Source: Dallia pectoralis
Lineage: Eukaryota > Chordata > Actinopteri > Esociformes > Umbridae
Assembly: GCA_029465975.1 (NCBI GenBank)
Contig: CM055756.1
Span: 8,463,805 to 8,527,804, forward strand
Length of the DNA stretch: 64,000 nt
Direction: 5' to 3'
Below, in pieces: positions 42,001-53,500 of this stretch. Every line of letters begins with the position of its first letter. Positions within the stretch are counted from its first letter, which is position 1. The notes under the pieces were generated by a model that was not told the DNA's origin, did not search any database, and saw nothing but the letters and a program-made list of their open reading frames with translations. A program made the translations under genes and the position numbers.

Positions 42001-42169
42001 AGTTATGCTGTATTAGCACCAGTTATGCTGTATTGGGAACAGTTATGCTGTATTAGCAACAGTTATGCTGTATTGGGAACAGTTGTGCTGTATTACAAAT
42101 GCATCACGTACCAGTATGGATCATCAATGTGAAGATGAACATCCAAATCAAGTTCCAGCTGGTCCTCAT
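39005..42169 (-). CDS. CD7-like single Ig-domain membrane receptor
   Basis: Exon 1 (42169-42112) encodes a signal peptide, MRTSWNLIWMFIFTLMIHT, ending in phase 1 at CTG/GTACGT. Exon 2 (40066-39707) is one V-type Ig domain: QSVEISC, GMYVC with the DTG-x-Y-x-C motif, and a glycosylation site in NMTISP. Exon 3 (39174-) encodes a short stalk and a membrane helix, YAISAAATLLLLVLVWF. Reading exon 3 to the first stop gives 588 nt in all (195 residues). However a perfect donor (GTAAGT) sits at 39073-39068 just after the helix, so the cytoplasmic tail may come from an unseen exon; the read-through tail has no tyrosine. The V domain most resembles CD7-like receptors of lymphoid cells as I remember them, but other Ig receptors are possible. 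It converges with tnrc6c and is divergent from c17orf75. Confidence 0.72.
39228..39312. repeat. Dispersed repeat, second copy of the 3605 element
   Basis: TCAATCAAATGTATTTTATA followed by CACTTTTTACAACAGAGTTG and ACAATCACCCAGCCTGAA aligns with 3612-3690. I associate this sequence with a common pike/salmonid interspersed repeat. A related 3' piece (AAACCTAGAGAGGAACCAGG) is at 62683-62702. Confidence 0.65.
40413..41282 (+). mobile_element. PIF/Harbinger-type DNA transposon remnant
   Basis: The ends are inverted copies: GGGCCCATACGGGTATGTAT on the left, and TGGGCCCATATGTATAAAAC as the reverse complement of the right. Inside, 40584-40705 reads in a broken frame VLELYDDRDLIKRYRLDRQG, the N-terminal signature of Harbinger transposases. 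No nuclease core is left. It occupies the intron between the signal-peptide and Ig exons of the CD7-like gene. Both ends carry AAGACTTAAG/CTTAAGA subterminal words. Confidence 0.78.
41921..42098. repeat. 20-bp minisatellite with a 40-bp higher-order pattern
   Basis: Units of the form AGTTATGCTGTATTGGGAAC alternate with units ending TTAGCAAC, so the larger repeat is 40 bases. About nine units. It abuts the splice donor of the CD7-like first exon (42111). Confidence 0.92.
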
Positions 42170-42539
42170 GATATTTTTTAATCCACTTTCCTATTGGCTT
42201 TCGATCTGTAATGTTCTGTGGTTATACATTGTCCTCCCACTTCTGTGTTTATCAAAGGAAGAAAACAGCCACAACTGTCAACACTCTTCTAGAACTAGTC
42301 TGACAGGAAGCAGCATCACATTTGTTTAAGCGCTGTGAGCATGTGAGAGGAAACAGAATGAGAACTGATAGGGTGTGACTGTGAAAGTGCAGTGTGCTGC
42401 TTATAACTAATTTTGCACTGGATTAAATTGAAACGTATTGTTACGTAAAATCAAGAGTATGCCTAACTCCTTTATGAAACCAGTCATAAGATCTTTGTTA
42501 GTTTTACCGAACCATCCCTAATAATCTTCATATTTCCTT

Positions 42540-42890
42540 TTCTTTTAATATGATGCCAACAGGATGCACTGTGGGGAGATGACAAGCCAGTGGTGGAAGC
42601 ATGATGCTCTAGGCAATGTTTAGGATGTGAACATCCATACGACACGTGCCACATACCAAACCCTTCATTCATGGCAATGGTATCCCCTGATGGCAGTGGC
42701 CTCTTTCAGTTTGATAATGTGCCCTGGCTGCCACACTGCACAAATTGTTCAGGAATTTTTGGAGGAACGTAATGAAGTGGACGAACAAGGCCAATCCGTG
42801 GCGGCTTCACCTCACTACTTACAGGACTTGAAGGATCTGCGCTAATGTCTTGGTGCCAGATACCACAGGACACCTTCAGAGTGTTATAAG
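42540..42890 (+). mobile_element. Tc1/mariner transposase remnant
   Basis: It matches the end of a Tc1-type transposase: FDNVPWLPHCTNCSG, then in a shifted frame CAQIVQEFLEERNEVD-like sequence, LQDLKDLR and a downstream SWCQIPQDTFR-like segment. Several frameshifts. It sits between the divergent CD7-like and c17orf75 genes. Same family as 12268-12405. Confidence 0.8.
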
Positions 42891-43225
42891 TTATAGTGCA
42901 TTAGTATTTTATTATGTGGGCATTCAATCAATAATAACTTCAATCAGTGAGTTTCCGGAACAAATAATGTCAAACAACATTTACACGGACCTAAAAAAAG
43001 ACGGACAGGTAGTAGCGCAACACGCATGCGTGTATCAAATCGTAGATCTTTAGAAGAGATGAACGACTCGTTTTTCTAGGAACGCGTGTTGGTAGCCTAT
43101 CACATGTTTGGTACTGTTACTATTTATTGTCCAGTTCAACCGACAACCAACGTAAATTTGGAGACTGGATGACATTTCTCCGCATCTGACATTTGTTGAT
43201 ATAGCTAACTACGTGCGAAGGAATT

Positions 43226-46200
43226 ATGTTCACCTCACAAACATCTATGCAAACGTCCTCCTTTCAGGATTCAATCGACGTGGAAGAAAAGGACACCGAA
43301 TTTGACCATGAAGACATAGGCTATAATCCGAAAATACAAATAAACTGTTACTACACCATTTATTTCTACCAGGGCACAAGGTAATTTTCGCATTTTAATT
43401 TTCTGTTGCCGGTGCAATGACAGCTTGTACATTAAGCAGTAATATACTTAATTTCCTAAAATCATTTTTTTCTCAATCTTACACGATAATGTGTGTAAGG
43501 CACTAGTTAACAATGTTATCTACACAGACTGCGGGTTGTGTTAGATTGGACATTGGACAGACACTCGGCTCTCTAAATCTACATGGCTATTTAACGAGTG
43601 GTCGATAAATCCAATATTAATGTCATTTTGCATACGTGTATATTAATTTGCACAGTGCTTATTTACCAATGATTAAACCGTTTTTTCTCTGTTAGTGAGC
43701 ATTTGTCAAGATAATCCATTCACCTGCCAAGTGTGCATCTCAAGAGGCAGAATAAACATTGAGCAACTAATACTACTAACTAAAATGATACATGTGTTTT
43801 ATTTATATCGAGACCCCAATGCCACAAGGCGGATGAAACGGTTTTGCACACATTTAGTCTTTATTACACAGAATCTAACGGTCTGCATGGTAGTTGTCCT
43901 CATCACGTTCTTGATCTTTCCGCAGTTGGTTGTTGTAGGTTATGTTGGCCACTGCCATGTTAATTGTATGGGCAAGCATAAACTACTGAAAACAATTGCG
44001 TTTCATCAATGGCCATTAAACACACAGAGATACTGTGAGATGCTGAAATATATTATGATGCAGATAATAGCATGCCCCACGTGACAAGGATAAATATTAT
44101 AAATAAAAACAGGAATCTAGAAAGGTTCCAGTTCCTCCACGTCTGCATACTAACTAGACATCTCCCCCAGTAAGTAAATAATATTCAATATTATAACCAT
44201 CAAACAGACAACCCCAGGTGATATCAGTTCAACCAGGGTTGGCACAATTTACACCTGGATAATGAGCAATCTTCTGGGGCACTTTGAGTAATGTTTCCAT
44301 ATATTTATTGCCTACCTGGTATAATGAATATTTTGATAACATACCAGGACATGTTATGTGTGTTCATAGGATATCACACTAAGTACATTATTTGGGTATG
44401 AGTCATGGATTTGGATGCGTTGGTCTCTGTAATGCCGTCCAGGCTACACATGCATCACAAATGGTCAAAACGTCAAGAAGGTCGTTTACATGTTTGAAAT
44501 AACACATTTATCCCAACTCACTGCTTCTCAGTCAGCATCTATTGTGGTTGCTTCTTCTGACATCAAGCTCAAACATGCTGTTCTCTGCAAAGTAGCCGCC
44601 ATGTGACGAGTAAAACTAACTAGGCCTACCTGTCTAGATCTGAGGCAGCTGCAGGTGGCAATGTGGCATGGAACCAGAAAAGGACAGATTCCACAGCCAG
44701 TACCACTCAGGAAGACTTTAGGTAACCCTGGTTTCCCGTGACATGTTTGTCCCCAAGCGGGTTCTTTCTGTGTACTTCAGCCTTGTGCTTTTCTGTTGTC
44801 TTCATGGGCCTGCTGCTGGAAGTTTTCATATCAACTTGTAATTAACACTGTTTCTCTCCTGACTGATGCTCTGTTGTTTCTTTTTTACTTGTCATGATGT
44901 CATCAGTGTGCTGCTGACTGTCTGGGATGTCAAGTCACAAAGCCTAGTTCCTACCTAGTTCTCTTTACACTCTGTCCTTCTTAGGTTTACCATTAGCTTT
45001 ACCATCATGATAGTGTAGTGATATTACAATAGGGACAATGATGCTGTAGGAACACTCCCTAACAGTTTCTTATATTTTTGACATTGTTCTTCTCCAATTT
45101 TGCCAGATAAGGGTTGTTCACTTAAAAAAGAACACTGACCGGTTAACATTTTTAAACATTTATTCTAAAGTAAATGTACGTAAATGCATTTTCCTTGTGC
45201 AGAAATAATATGTTCGTTACAATGATTGGTGTAGCAGCCCCCTTTTGGCGGAAATATCTTAATACAGGCGCTTCTTGTGACTGACCTAAAGGTTACGACA
45301 GAAGCATAAAATGTCAGACATCGCCATCTGCTGTTAAGGAATGAGAATGCATTGACAGGTGTCAGACATTGTGTTGCGTCACATGCTGCAGCATCCACAC
45401 TTCACAAATCCCAGAGGTATAATGGTTGATGGCTGACTCAACTGTTTGTTCTGTCTTGTGATTAAAAGTTGGGGGGAAATTAATTTTGGTGGGTTTTTGG
45501 TAGCAGATAAATGTCATACAAAAAATTGCAAACAAATTACTTTAAATGATGTCCAAATATAAAAACATTAAATACAAATGCATTAAATGTTGTATGCAGT
45601 TACACGGACAGATTTAATATCACAAATATGATAACATGTAGCAAAGAAGGATAGAGAAGGGAGAAGTAGATTGGAAATTGGCTTTGTAAGTCTCATGTTA
45701 AACTGTAAGACTCTGTTTCACTGTATCTGTTTCTAGCCTTCATGTTTTGTGGGCGTGGCTTCCTATCATTGGCTTGATCACACTTTTTTTTTGGCTGTGT
45801 AGGCGTTTTCACCTCTTCTCTGATTGGTCGCCTGTTGCTCTCTTTCCTCGTTAACTGACTTTGCCCGACCCACAGCCTCACCTTAGTGGACAGCAGCCTG
45901 CCGTCAGAGGCGGAGCCAGAGCTGAGGTGTTACATCTCACGGAGGTTGAGCAAAGGAGCCCTGCTGGGGGGCATGGGTAACATCGCTACCGTTGAACTCA
46001 GGTGAACTTCTTCAAGTGAATTAAATAGCCCCATTTCAACCCAGTCACCGACGACACCATAGAGACCTAACCGAGTGTTTTACATTCGTTAAATGCCTGT
46101 TGTTCCAGTGTCCCAGAGGCGGCGGTGGGCTGTTACTGCTGTCTTCTGGAGCAGGAGAGATCTCCGGAGCAGCCTGACGCAGACGCTAACGGCTATGTTA

Positions 46201-47650
46201 TCTGCCTGATGGGTGGCTCTGAGAAAGGCCTGAACCTATATCCTTAACCGGCTACGGCAGCTGTTATTGAAATCACATTCATGAGAAGGGTATTATGGCA
46301 ATGGTTAATCAAAACGTATAAAACATGGCTGTCTGTATGTCCGAATCTGTTCCGCAGTTCGTTCTTTTTCCCAACAGTAGAAGCACAAAATATATCCAGA
46401 CTTTTTCTTAATAAACCACTCTTTATTCAACATTTAACCATTTCCTTAATCGATTGCACATTTCGACTGGAGCTGGACAAGTATGTTCAGGGCTTACTAA
46501 GCAGTCTACAGTCAACTCCTGAGGTAACCTACTTTGTAGTGGATTTCATTGTATTCCGGCAAGTAATTCTTTGAAATACAGAAAACAAATGTATATCATT
46601 AAGAGACTTGTCTAGGTTGTGTTTAGTGAGGAAAGTACTTTTTAAATCAACAAGGTGTACTTTCTGGAGTCGTACAATCGAAATAGAAAGTTAATACTGT
46701 CGCGAAATGTTTTGCGAACTGTGAATTGTAGTTCACACCATCCAGGATACATTGAAAACTACTACACAAATGGGTACGACCTGTGTACTTTATTCAGCTG
46801 GTGAACCTGGAGAATGAAATCCGTCCCTACCTCAGCATGTGGTACGACGAGTCTGTGATGCACATGCATAGAGTGGTACAGATGGTCCAGGGAGGAATCA
46901 GCTTCCTGTTACATGCGGTGAGTCACCTTTGACCCCTAGCAGTAATTATACCATCATTCCTTAACTACATTCACTCTGTCTTTATATGTGATAGTGTATT
47001 TGGTTTGCGTGTCTATTTTTTATTTTCCTTAACTGGCTCTACTTATTTGTGCCTACACTAAATACATGTAACTAGTAAGTTGATAAAGCTTTTTTCAGTG
47101 CTTACTGACTAGGAAATATCAAATTAACAAACAAATTACCACGCAAAAAAAAAATTCAAGAAAATGGAAATAGACAATTGGGATGTATTTTTTTTGTTGA
47201 TAATTGCATGTGACAAAGCGCCAACTTATCCTGGACAAAAATTCACAAAACAGACATGACCATGCTCAGTGTCAGTGCAGTTTCTGACATGGTTTGTTGA
47301 GTGTAATGGAAGGTGCCCTCCAAACAATATTTGAGAAATATGTCTCTACGATTTAAACAAAGAAAATTACAATTTCATACTAGGGACCACAGATTCATCA
47401 GTAGATGTATAATGTGTCATTAATCTGGGGGCCACAGATTGGACAGTACATATATATACCGGTAATGTGTCAATGTTTTGAAGGCTTTGAGTCACAAAAA
47501 CGTGGAGGTCACCAATGCAGACCACAGAACCAAGGCAGATGTTGCTAGGTGAGTTAATTGAAAGACAAAAGTACCACTCCTGAAATAATCAGAAATTCTT
47601 GTGATTGAATTCTTTAGTAGACAGTTTGGGAAAACAAATAAATACGATTG

Positions 47651-47684
<34 letters not shown>

Positions 47685-48675
47685 GTTCATCAGGGCAGCC
47701 AGTCTTCAGGGCCTGGTCCAGGAGGACATGTGTAAGGCCATCTCAGATGAGGCTCTCACTGACTTGATCATCGACTGCTCCACCAACCCTCCTATGATCT
47801 CCAACACAGGTTTGTGTGACTACTTGCACATATAGACACACACATGCGCGCAAACGCACGTGTGTGTGTGTGTGTGTGTATAACGGATTTATGAAAGCAA
47901 TCAGGCATCCCTGAGTTGTGCTATATTGCCCATATTTTATCCATACACCACACCCCCTTGTATGTTATTGGTTAAAAATACCACAGCTTTTAGCCAATCA
48001 GCATTCAGAGTTTCTACCAGCTGGTTTATAATGTTTTTAGCCGTAGACCATAGGCCGCAGGTCTAACAACACTAATTTCGTCCCATCTTCATTCCGTAGT
48101 CAGTAATCGTTTCTGTGACGACTGGATCCAGGCATTCCTGAACGCTGCGGAGCGATGTAACCCCTTCCTGCTCAGACAGATACTGGAGAACTTCAAGCTC
48201 AAGGTGGACAAACGCACATCCCACAAACAAGTGGATCACTCGAAGGCTGTATACATTTGTCCAGGCCATACATGTTAATTAATTGTGATAGCTAACTGGG
48301 GTCTCGTCTGTATTCTCTGTCCCCGTCTTATTCCAGGCTATACATGTGTGATAGCTAACTGGGGTCTCGTCTGTATTCTCTGTCCCCGTCTTATTCCAGG
48401 CTATACATGTGTGATAGCTAACTGGGGCCTCGTCTGTATTCTCTGTCCCCGTCTTATTCCAGGCCATCCAGGATATGAACAGTCTAAAGCGGTTTATTCG
48501 TCAGGCTGAGTCGAGTCACTACGCTCTGTTCCGCTGCAGCCAGTTTCTGCAGAGCTGCGAAAATGGAGATGTGCTGGTCCAGAACGCCCGTGCCGAACAC
48601 CGGGACATGCCAGAGGCCTGCAACATCATCCGTGTGTTGGATGAGTTTCTTATTGAACAACAGACCCAGGGATGA
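43226..48675 (+). CDS. c17orf75: C17orf75 / NJMU-R1 homologue
   Basis: The human protein forms a complex with WDR11 and FAM91A1 that helps TBC1D23 capture AP-1 vesicles at the trans-Golgi network. Nine exons: 43226-43380, 45876-46001, 46109-46237, 46460-46523, 46798-46917, 47484-47548, 47685-47809, 48100-48203, 48463-48675. They total 1101 nt (366 residues plus TGA); human is about 30 longer, mainly a Ser/Gly-rich stretch near residue 50 missing here. Conserved blocks: LPSEAEPELRCYISRRLSKG, GGSEKGLNLFRLELDKYVQG, GISFLLHAALS, SNRFCDDWIQAFLNAAERCN, NPFLLRQILENFKLKAIQD and LKRFIRQAESSHYALF. No catalytic motif or membrane helix. Intron 3 is AT-AC (see separate entry). The start ATG is the first in the exon that keeps the frame; its context is poor (GAATTATGT), so an upstream start is possible. 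Polyadenylation signal at 49030. Confidence 0.93.
43381..45875 (+). other. c17orf75 intron 1
   Basis: No exon recognised. An open frame at 43695-44084 (beginning MSICQDNPFTCQV) has a weak transposase-like look (cysteines, basic residues) but no motif that identifies it. Otherwise unique AT-rich sequence. Confidence 0.5.
46238..46459 (+). other. U12-type (AT-AC) intron in c17orf75
   Basis: The intron begins ATATCCTTAA, the U12 donor consensus, and ends GCAC. Between 46441 and 46450 lies TTTCCTTAAT, matching the U12 branch site TTCCTTAAC, with about 10 bases from it to the AC. Splicing exactly here joins GGSEKGLNL to FRLELDKY, the conserved uninterrupted segment. No GT-AG alternative nearby preserves it. 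Confidence 0.88.
47880..48060. mobile_element. DNA-transposon-like dispersed repeat
   Basis: The stretch CAATCAGGCATCCCTGAGTT ... TTTTAGCCAATCAGCATTCA ... GGTTTATAAT resembles a repeat I know to be common in salmonid and pike genomic sequence. Family assignment uncertain. It ends about 40 bases before the acceptor of exon 48100. Confidence 0.5.
48285..48462 (+). repeat. 63-bp tandem repeat duplicating the acceptor of c17orf75 exon 9
   Basis: GTGATAGCTAACTGGGG recurs at 48285, 48348 and 48411. Each unit ends with CCCCGTCTTATTCCAG/GC, the same words as the functional acceptor at 48462. There are thus three acceptor-like sites 63 bases apart. Entry at either upstream site would read AIHV then TGA. 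Confidence 0.95.
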
Positions 48676-49029
48676 GTGTAATGAGGGGAGTGTGCGGATG
48701 AGAGTCATTAGGATGACAGAAGGACAACACTAATTTACACTGACACCTCCAATAAGACAATAGATTCCCTATTAACCCACCCAGTCTGATGACTGTTGTT
48801 AAATCACTCTAAATTAGTAATTTTATTGGGCAGGAGGTATGGTTGATTTACCGTGAGTTTGCACTTTTGGGAACATTGCTATGTACTAGACTAACTCAAG
48901 TGTGGCAAGTCACCTATATGTTAAAGCAATAAGCCAGTTCACAACTGGTTAATGTTTTGATTTCCAGATCTGACATTGAGCAATTAATTACATGGCAATT
49001 ATATTTTGACAGCTCTCGATTTAGAATTA

Positions 49030-49035
49030 AATAAA
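49030..49035 (+). terminator. Polyadenylation signal of c17orf75
   Basis: AATAAA at 355 bases after the stop codon, in AT-rich sequence; the first such signal downstream. Confidence 0.5.
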
Positions 49036-49039
49036 GTAA

Positions 49040-50571
49040 ATAAAACTGTCAGGCAATTGACAGTGATTGCCAGGCCTCCTCACACTGGAACCCTTTTTGC
49101 TGTTAATTTGGGCAGTTTTACTTAAAGGGTAATCCAACCAAAACCACACATTCCTGTGATCAACACTGGTGAATAATGCAAATGAATAATAACAATATGT
49201 GTTGTGAATAATTTTCTTCATCACATAGTCAGAATCCAATGCTTTATGTGGACAGGCTAGCTAGGTTACGGTTGAACCCCAGTGGATAAGTAGTAGAAAA
49301 CTACATCTACCTTTTGTAGTGTGACAAAACAGCACTAAGTATCAGCCTAAGTATCTGTACCAGGATCAAATTTTACAAGAAAATACTCTCCCAAAGATCT
49401 GTTATGTTTATTTTTTTCCGTTTGTTTAACACTATGTTTTATCCAAACTGAATCCGAACATCAAACTAAGTAGTTTCTTTTGCCTTTAAGTAAGCCTATT
49501 TATTATCATTTCTGGTTTGTTTTTCATATGAAAAAAAAATATTATGCTCAATTTCCTGATGTCCTGTTATATCTGTAGATATCGATTGCAAGTTATTATG
49601 CTTTTGTCCACACTACGTTAGGTAGTCAGGTTAGCTGGTTTGAGGACACTTATTCAACTGACCCTGTCTGCCAGAAGCAGTATTTAACTTGGACCATAGC
49701 GGACTGACAAATATTGTATTCCTGACTGAAGTTACACTATTAGGTGAAGCCTGTTTGCCTTTCTTCTGCATGTCAGTGAGCTATTTACCTTCAGTAACAA
49801 TGTGGTTTTCTGCAAAGTGAAAAAATGCACATATTAATTGGTTTTGCGAGTAATCAAGTAAAGTAATGCACTGGATGTCTTCTGAAGAAAAAAAACTAAT
49901 CTATTCAATCTTAACATTTCTTATTACTTTAACATTACATTTGTTTTTAGCAAATGTTGTTGTTTATTTTTACAAAATAATTACTTCCACTATTTAACAG
50001 CCCTGTCCTAAGGAAACTAAATGTTTGGATCAAAGTAATCTATATTTGTTTTCTGCATATTAGGCAGCTAGTTTAAGTTTTATTTTCCTGTCAATATATT
50101 CATCTTTAATCGCATGTAATGTAAAAATGAAGCAATATTGTCTGTGACAGTGTGGCCTCTCAACTGTGAACCAAATTACTTACGTCAGTGTGTATCTTAA
50201 TGTTATGTTGTAGTAGACCATGTTGTGACTGAACATACAACCATAAACAGTGCTTTCCAATACCCATTTAATCTCATTAGTCTTTTATATTATATTAAAA
50301 AAATGCTGTGTCTTGTTCAAAAGATTGTAAGTAAAAACGAAAGACTGATGGATATGGTCAGATTTCTGTCAATATTTATCCCTATTATTGAGTAAAAGAT
50401 TGCACATTTAAGAAATTAAATTAGTTAAATGTCTTCTTGACATTTGTTCCGGTGTAGCTCAGTTGGTAAAGTGTGACTTGCAATCTATAACAGACTACAT
50501 ACATTTTTACATAACCATTTATAGAGTAAAAAAGAGTATACTAGCCAGACTGGCCATCATGTTATCTGAGA
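49040..50571. other. Intergenic space between convergent c17orf75 and the PH adaptor
   Basis: AT-rich and without a supported gene. At 50450-50485 a short tRNA-like word (GGTGTAGCTCAGTTGGTAAA) recalls the A box of a tRNA-derived SINE, but no B box follows. Part of the stretch must be 3'UTR of both genes; no clear minus-strand polyadenylation signal was chosen. Confidence 0.5.
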
Positions 50572-53500
50572 CTACTGGATTTCAGCCAGCTTGGCCATCA
50601 TATCATCCAGGAAACTACTGTCATCCACCATCATCTCTCCAGGGTAAGTCTCTGCAAAGTGAGTGATAAAGAATGTATTTATTTGTTTGTTTTTTAATAC
50701 TGGTTGGGGCTTGTTTAGCTAGGGAGGAAATATAGTCACTATTGTTTTAGTTCTTATAATCTCGTGAATATAGAAAATGGTCTATTTCTATAAAATAAAC
50801 AGCTAACAGGGAAGTGTGAATGTGTGATGTCATACCAAGTGTGGGATCAGACATTTTCTTCAGCAAGGACTTTGGGATGTCATAAATGCTCTCAGTCACC
50901 TCTCTATAATCTGTGATTAACACACAAAAATAAACCCTGGTTCCTGTTCATTTGCATAACTGCACTTGTGTCAAACAAATAGAGAAAAATCGACATGTAG
51001 TGATACCATGTAGTTTACATGTTACAATATGAATATCTGACCTGATTTTATGTGTATGTACAAAACCATGCCTATGCAAAAATACTTGGTCAATAACATT
51101 TTAGGCACTAATGTGACAATTTGACATGAGAGCACTTTGTCCATAGATATCTCTCATTAATTGCCAGAGCAGTATGGTTAGTTCTTTTTTGTTGCTAAGG
51201 CCCCAGAATAAGTTTCTGAAGCCAATCAAAGTAAAATCAGGTTTGGAGGAGCAGGCATAGTCTAAATAAGTCCTATGTAATACATTTCACAAGTTTTGCT
51301 CAAACGGGGACGAACATGACCTTTGAAAGTTTACATTTTCAATGTAAATGTTGTAGATGCTGGATGACTTTAGGACATAATTTAACTTTAAAAAAATAGT
51401 GTATGTGAAATAATTAATAAAAAGGCACAATGTTATCAGTTGTAAGAGTGAACAATTAGATTTGTTTACAACTGTGATTTGTGAAAAATGCACGGAGTAC
51501 ACACGCATAGATGGAGACACATTTCTATCGATTTCAATTTGGCGGACAAAAACTATTTTCAACTTTCTACCTTGTTGGTCAGTTGCCCTCCTATTGGACC
51601 GTGGAACCGCATAGATCCCCTCTCCATGACTAAAGTCTTCATCTGATTGGTTGGTTCGATGTTCAGCTGCAGAGAAAATACCAGGTGGTACCAGGTCTGT
51701 GGTAATTAATAAAATAAAGACGATTGATATGATCATACAATATGACATCCACTTGTATTTTGCGTAATATCAAATATATAGCTCAAATAGTAGAACGACA
51801 TATTTAATGTTTGAATATTTTTAAATAACAAAATAAGCCATAAAGCAGTGCTACAGGAGTAGCACCCCTTCAGTAGACCAGGGGTTTAAACATGTCTTCA
51901 CTCCTGATTCCTCTACATTTGTCTTTCTTTGAGAAAAACTTTTAATAACAATTGTAAAATTAAGTAAGAGTGTGACCACTCCCCTTTAAGTAAAATAAAG
52001 TTAAGCCACACGCAAATGTAACCTTGATTTAGATTTCACCTCACCGTGTTGGTCAGTTGCCCTCCTATTGGACCGTGGAACCGCATAGATCCACTCTCCA
52101 TGACTAACGTCTTCATCTGATTGGTTGGTTCGATGTTCAGCTACAGAGGAAATACCAGGTGGTACCAGGTCTGTGGTAATTAATAAAATAAAGATGATTG
52201 ACATAATCAAACAAATGTGTCCCCATTCCCCTTAAAAATAAAATGAAGCCATATAAAAACACACAAATGTAACCCTATTTTAATTTCCCCTCACCGAGCT
52301 GGTCACTTGCCCTCCTAATGGACCGTGGAACCGCATAGATCCCTTCCTGAATCAAGTCTTCATCTGATGGTTCGGTTTGATGTTTAGCTACAGAGAAAAT
52401 ACCAGGTGGTTAGTGGTCGTTTATTAAATACAGCCCATTGATACAATCATTCTGTACAAAATGATATCTATAAGTAAGTTCAGATGTATCCAATACAGAG
52501 CTTTTCATATACAGGAGAATTTATAAACGTTTCTACTATATGAAGAAAATAGTATAATGAGTGTCGTACTCACAGTTCCGGGATGGTAGAATGTCATAAT
52601 GGCTCTCTTCCTCATATCTCTCCTCATATCTCTCCTCATATCTCTCCCCTTTGTTCCCAATATGTCTAGGGACAGAAACATCATCCCCCTCCCCTGAAAT
52701 TGCAGTGCTGCTGTTTCCCAGGTCTTGTTCCAGGTTTAGGAGGCTGGAGAAGGAGTTGGTGCTGCTGTTTCCCAGGTCCAGATCCAGGTTTCGCGGGTTG
52801 GAGTGGGAGTTGGTACTGCTGTTTCCCAGGTCCAGATCCTGGTTTTGCGGGTTGGAGTGGGAGTTGGTACTGCTGTTTCCCAGGTCCAGATCCTGGTTTT
52901 GCAGGTTAGAGTGGGAGTTGGTACTGCTGTTTCCCAGGTCCAGATCCTGTCTAGACCCATTCCAGCAGGGGCTTAATGGGGCAGAGAGGGGTCGTTGAAT
53001 TCCCACGTCTTCCGTCATGCGTCTGGATTCTGACCTTTCACAGGGGATGGATTGACCTCTGCTCCTCAGCTCATCAAACCTCATGTTCTGCTGTCTGAAA
53101 ACACAACAGACAGGCTTTTCTCATATGAATGCAAGTGCCACCTTCAGAAGGCAAACATCTGGATTCCAGAGGCCTGTATCCTGCACACACATCATATGCT
53201 GCTGCTAACTAGAACACGTATGCCCAACCTGCCAGAACATTTATGCCCAACCTGCCAGAGCACCAGAACATGTATGCCCAACCTGCCAGAACATGTATGC
53301 CCAACATGCCAGATATAAAAAGGGCAAACATGCTAGCTTCCCAGGAGCACAGTGAGGTCCAGTGTTGTGAAATGGAAGATATAGAAGATATTGTATGGTT
53401 TTAAATGTCAATCTTCATATTACCGTACGGGGCCCACTGGGCCTGCCAGGTTCATTGCCCTCCACAGCTGGTCAATCCAGGCCCTCCTTAATTCATCTGT

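Noticed and set aside
43695..44084. 129-codon plus-strand frame in c17orf75 intron 1
   Set aside because: It has no motif I can place; the real coding path skips it in phase. A transposon origin is possible but unproven.
50450..50485. tRNA gene
   Set aside because: Only an A-box-like word is present; there is no B box or cloverleaf. At most a SINE scrap.
52651..52998. Plus-strand Cys/Pro/Gly-rich frames
   Set aside because: Antisense shadows of the coding minisatellite in the PH adaptor.
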